From Fulvivirga imtechensis AK7 (GTDB taxonomy: Bacteria > Bacteroidota > Bacteroidia > Cytophagales > Cyclobacteriaceae): a stretch of 64,000 nt of DNA. Below are positions 63,922 to 64,000 of this stretch, one piece after another. The translations under genes were made by a program, and so were the position numbers. The notes under the pieces were generated by a model that did not search any database, was not told where the DNA came from, and was given only the letters and a program-made list of their open reading frames with translations. The DNA lies in the NCBI RefSeq assembly GCF_000331535.1, contig NZ_AMZN01000039.1:33720-97719 (forward strand), in the 5' to 3' direction. Each line of letters opens with the position of its first letter. Within the stretch, counting starts at the first letter, position 1.

Positions 63922-64000
63922 AAGACTTATGCTCCCAAAAGTGAGAAGAAAACCTTCTAGTGTAATGATTTTTTATAAACCGAACTATTTCCTTTGTAAG

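Noticed and set aside
1..64000. tRNA, rRNA, riboswitch and prophage genes
   Set aside because: No cloverleaf, rRNA-like or phage structural sequence was recognised on reading both strands; a covariance-model search would be needed to exclude small RNAs.

Overview
The window looks like a chromosome segment of a Bacteroidota bacterium, most likely of the Cytophagales (Fulvivirga/Flammeovirga-like). I infer this from a SusC/SusD pair, two large CRTAC1-type FG-GAP/ASPIC lipoproteins, several DUF4386 membrane proteins, a Bacteroidota-type lanthipeptide precursor, TAnnTTTG-like promoter boxes and many small non-autonomous repeats. I see no rRNA, tRNA, CRISPR array, prophage or replication origin.

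Region 1 (1-27.1 kb) is a carbohydrate block. On the minus strand, glpF-glpK-glpD are followed 14 bp later by a GH13 alpha-glucosidase cut by the left edge. After a repeat-rich gap and a galM-type mutarotase comes a polysaccharide-utilisation-like locus read right to left: susC, susD, a strong terminator, two CRTAC1-type lipoproteins, an SRPBCC/GyrI-like protein, a secreted GH65 hydrolase, a RAYT transposase embedded in its own palindromes, a vanadium-haloperoxidase-family lipoprotein with a complete vanadate site, and a GH37 trehalase lipoprotein. A LacI-family regulator is divergent from susC, and a perfect LacI-type palindrome lies between them. The enzyme set points to trehalose, kojibiose or another alpha-glucoside. 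The glycerol genes next to an alpha-glucosidase raise the possibility of glucosylglycerol.

Region 2 (27-41.5 kb) is a mixed accessory region. It holds a GNAT protein, an AraC/TolB/TPR membrane regulator divergent from an ankyrin-acyltransferase operon, and an antitoxin whose toxin partner is decayed and ends at a small inverted-repeat element. It also holds an RluE-like pseudouridine synthase, an Imm11-like gene split at an 11-A tract, a pRiA4b/SEC-C protein, a DUF697 protein, and an inositol-phosphatase/CHK-kinase pair in which the kinase gene is frameshifted.

Region 3 (41.5-55 kb) contains an AidB-like acyl-CoA dehydrogenase between two paralogous small genes, and an alpha/beta-hydrolase lipoprotein. 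Next come two DUF4386 proteins, a PadR-FtsX permease pair, a haem/haemoglobin-type TonB receptor with an associated membrane-anchored protein, and a cluster of MITE-like repeats with a tandem duplication.

Region 4 (55-64 kb) contains a two-subunit molybdenum hydroxylase and a LysR regulator divergent from a DUF1338 (2-oxoadipate dioxygenase-like) gene. It also has an orphan lanthipeptide precursor, glnS with an unusual C-terminal extension and a textbook terminator, a GC-rich structured intergenic region, and a broken DUF4386 gene at the right edge.

All assignments come from reading motifs by eye. No database search was run, and family names are from memory.
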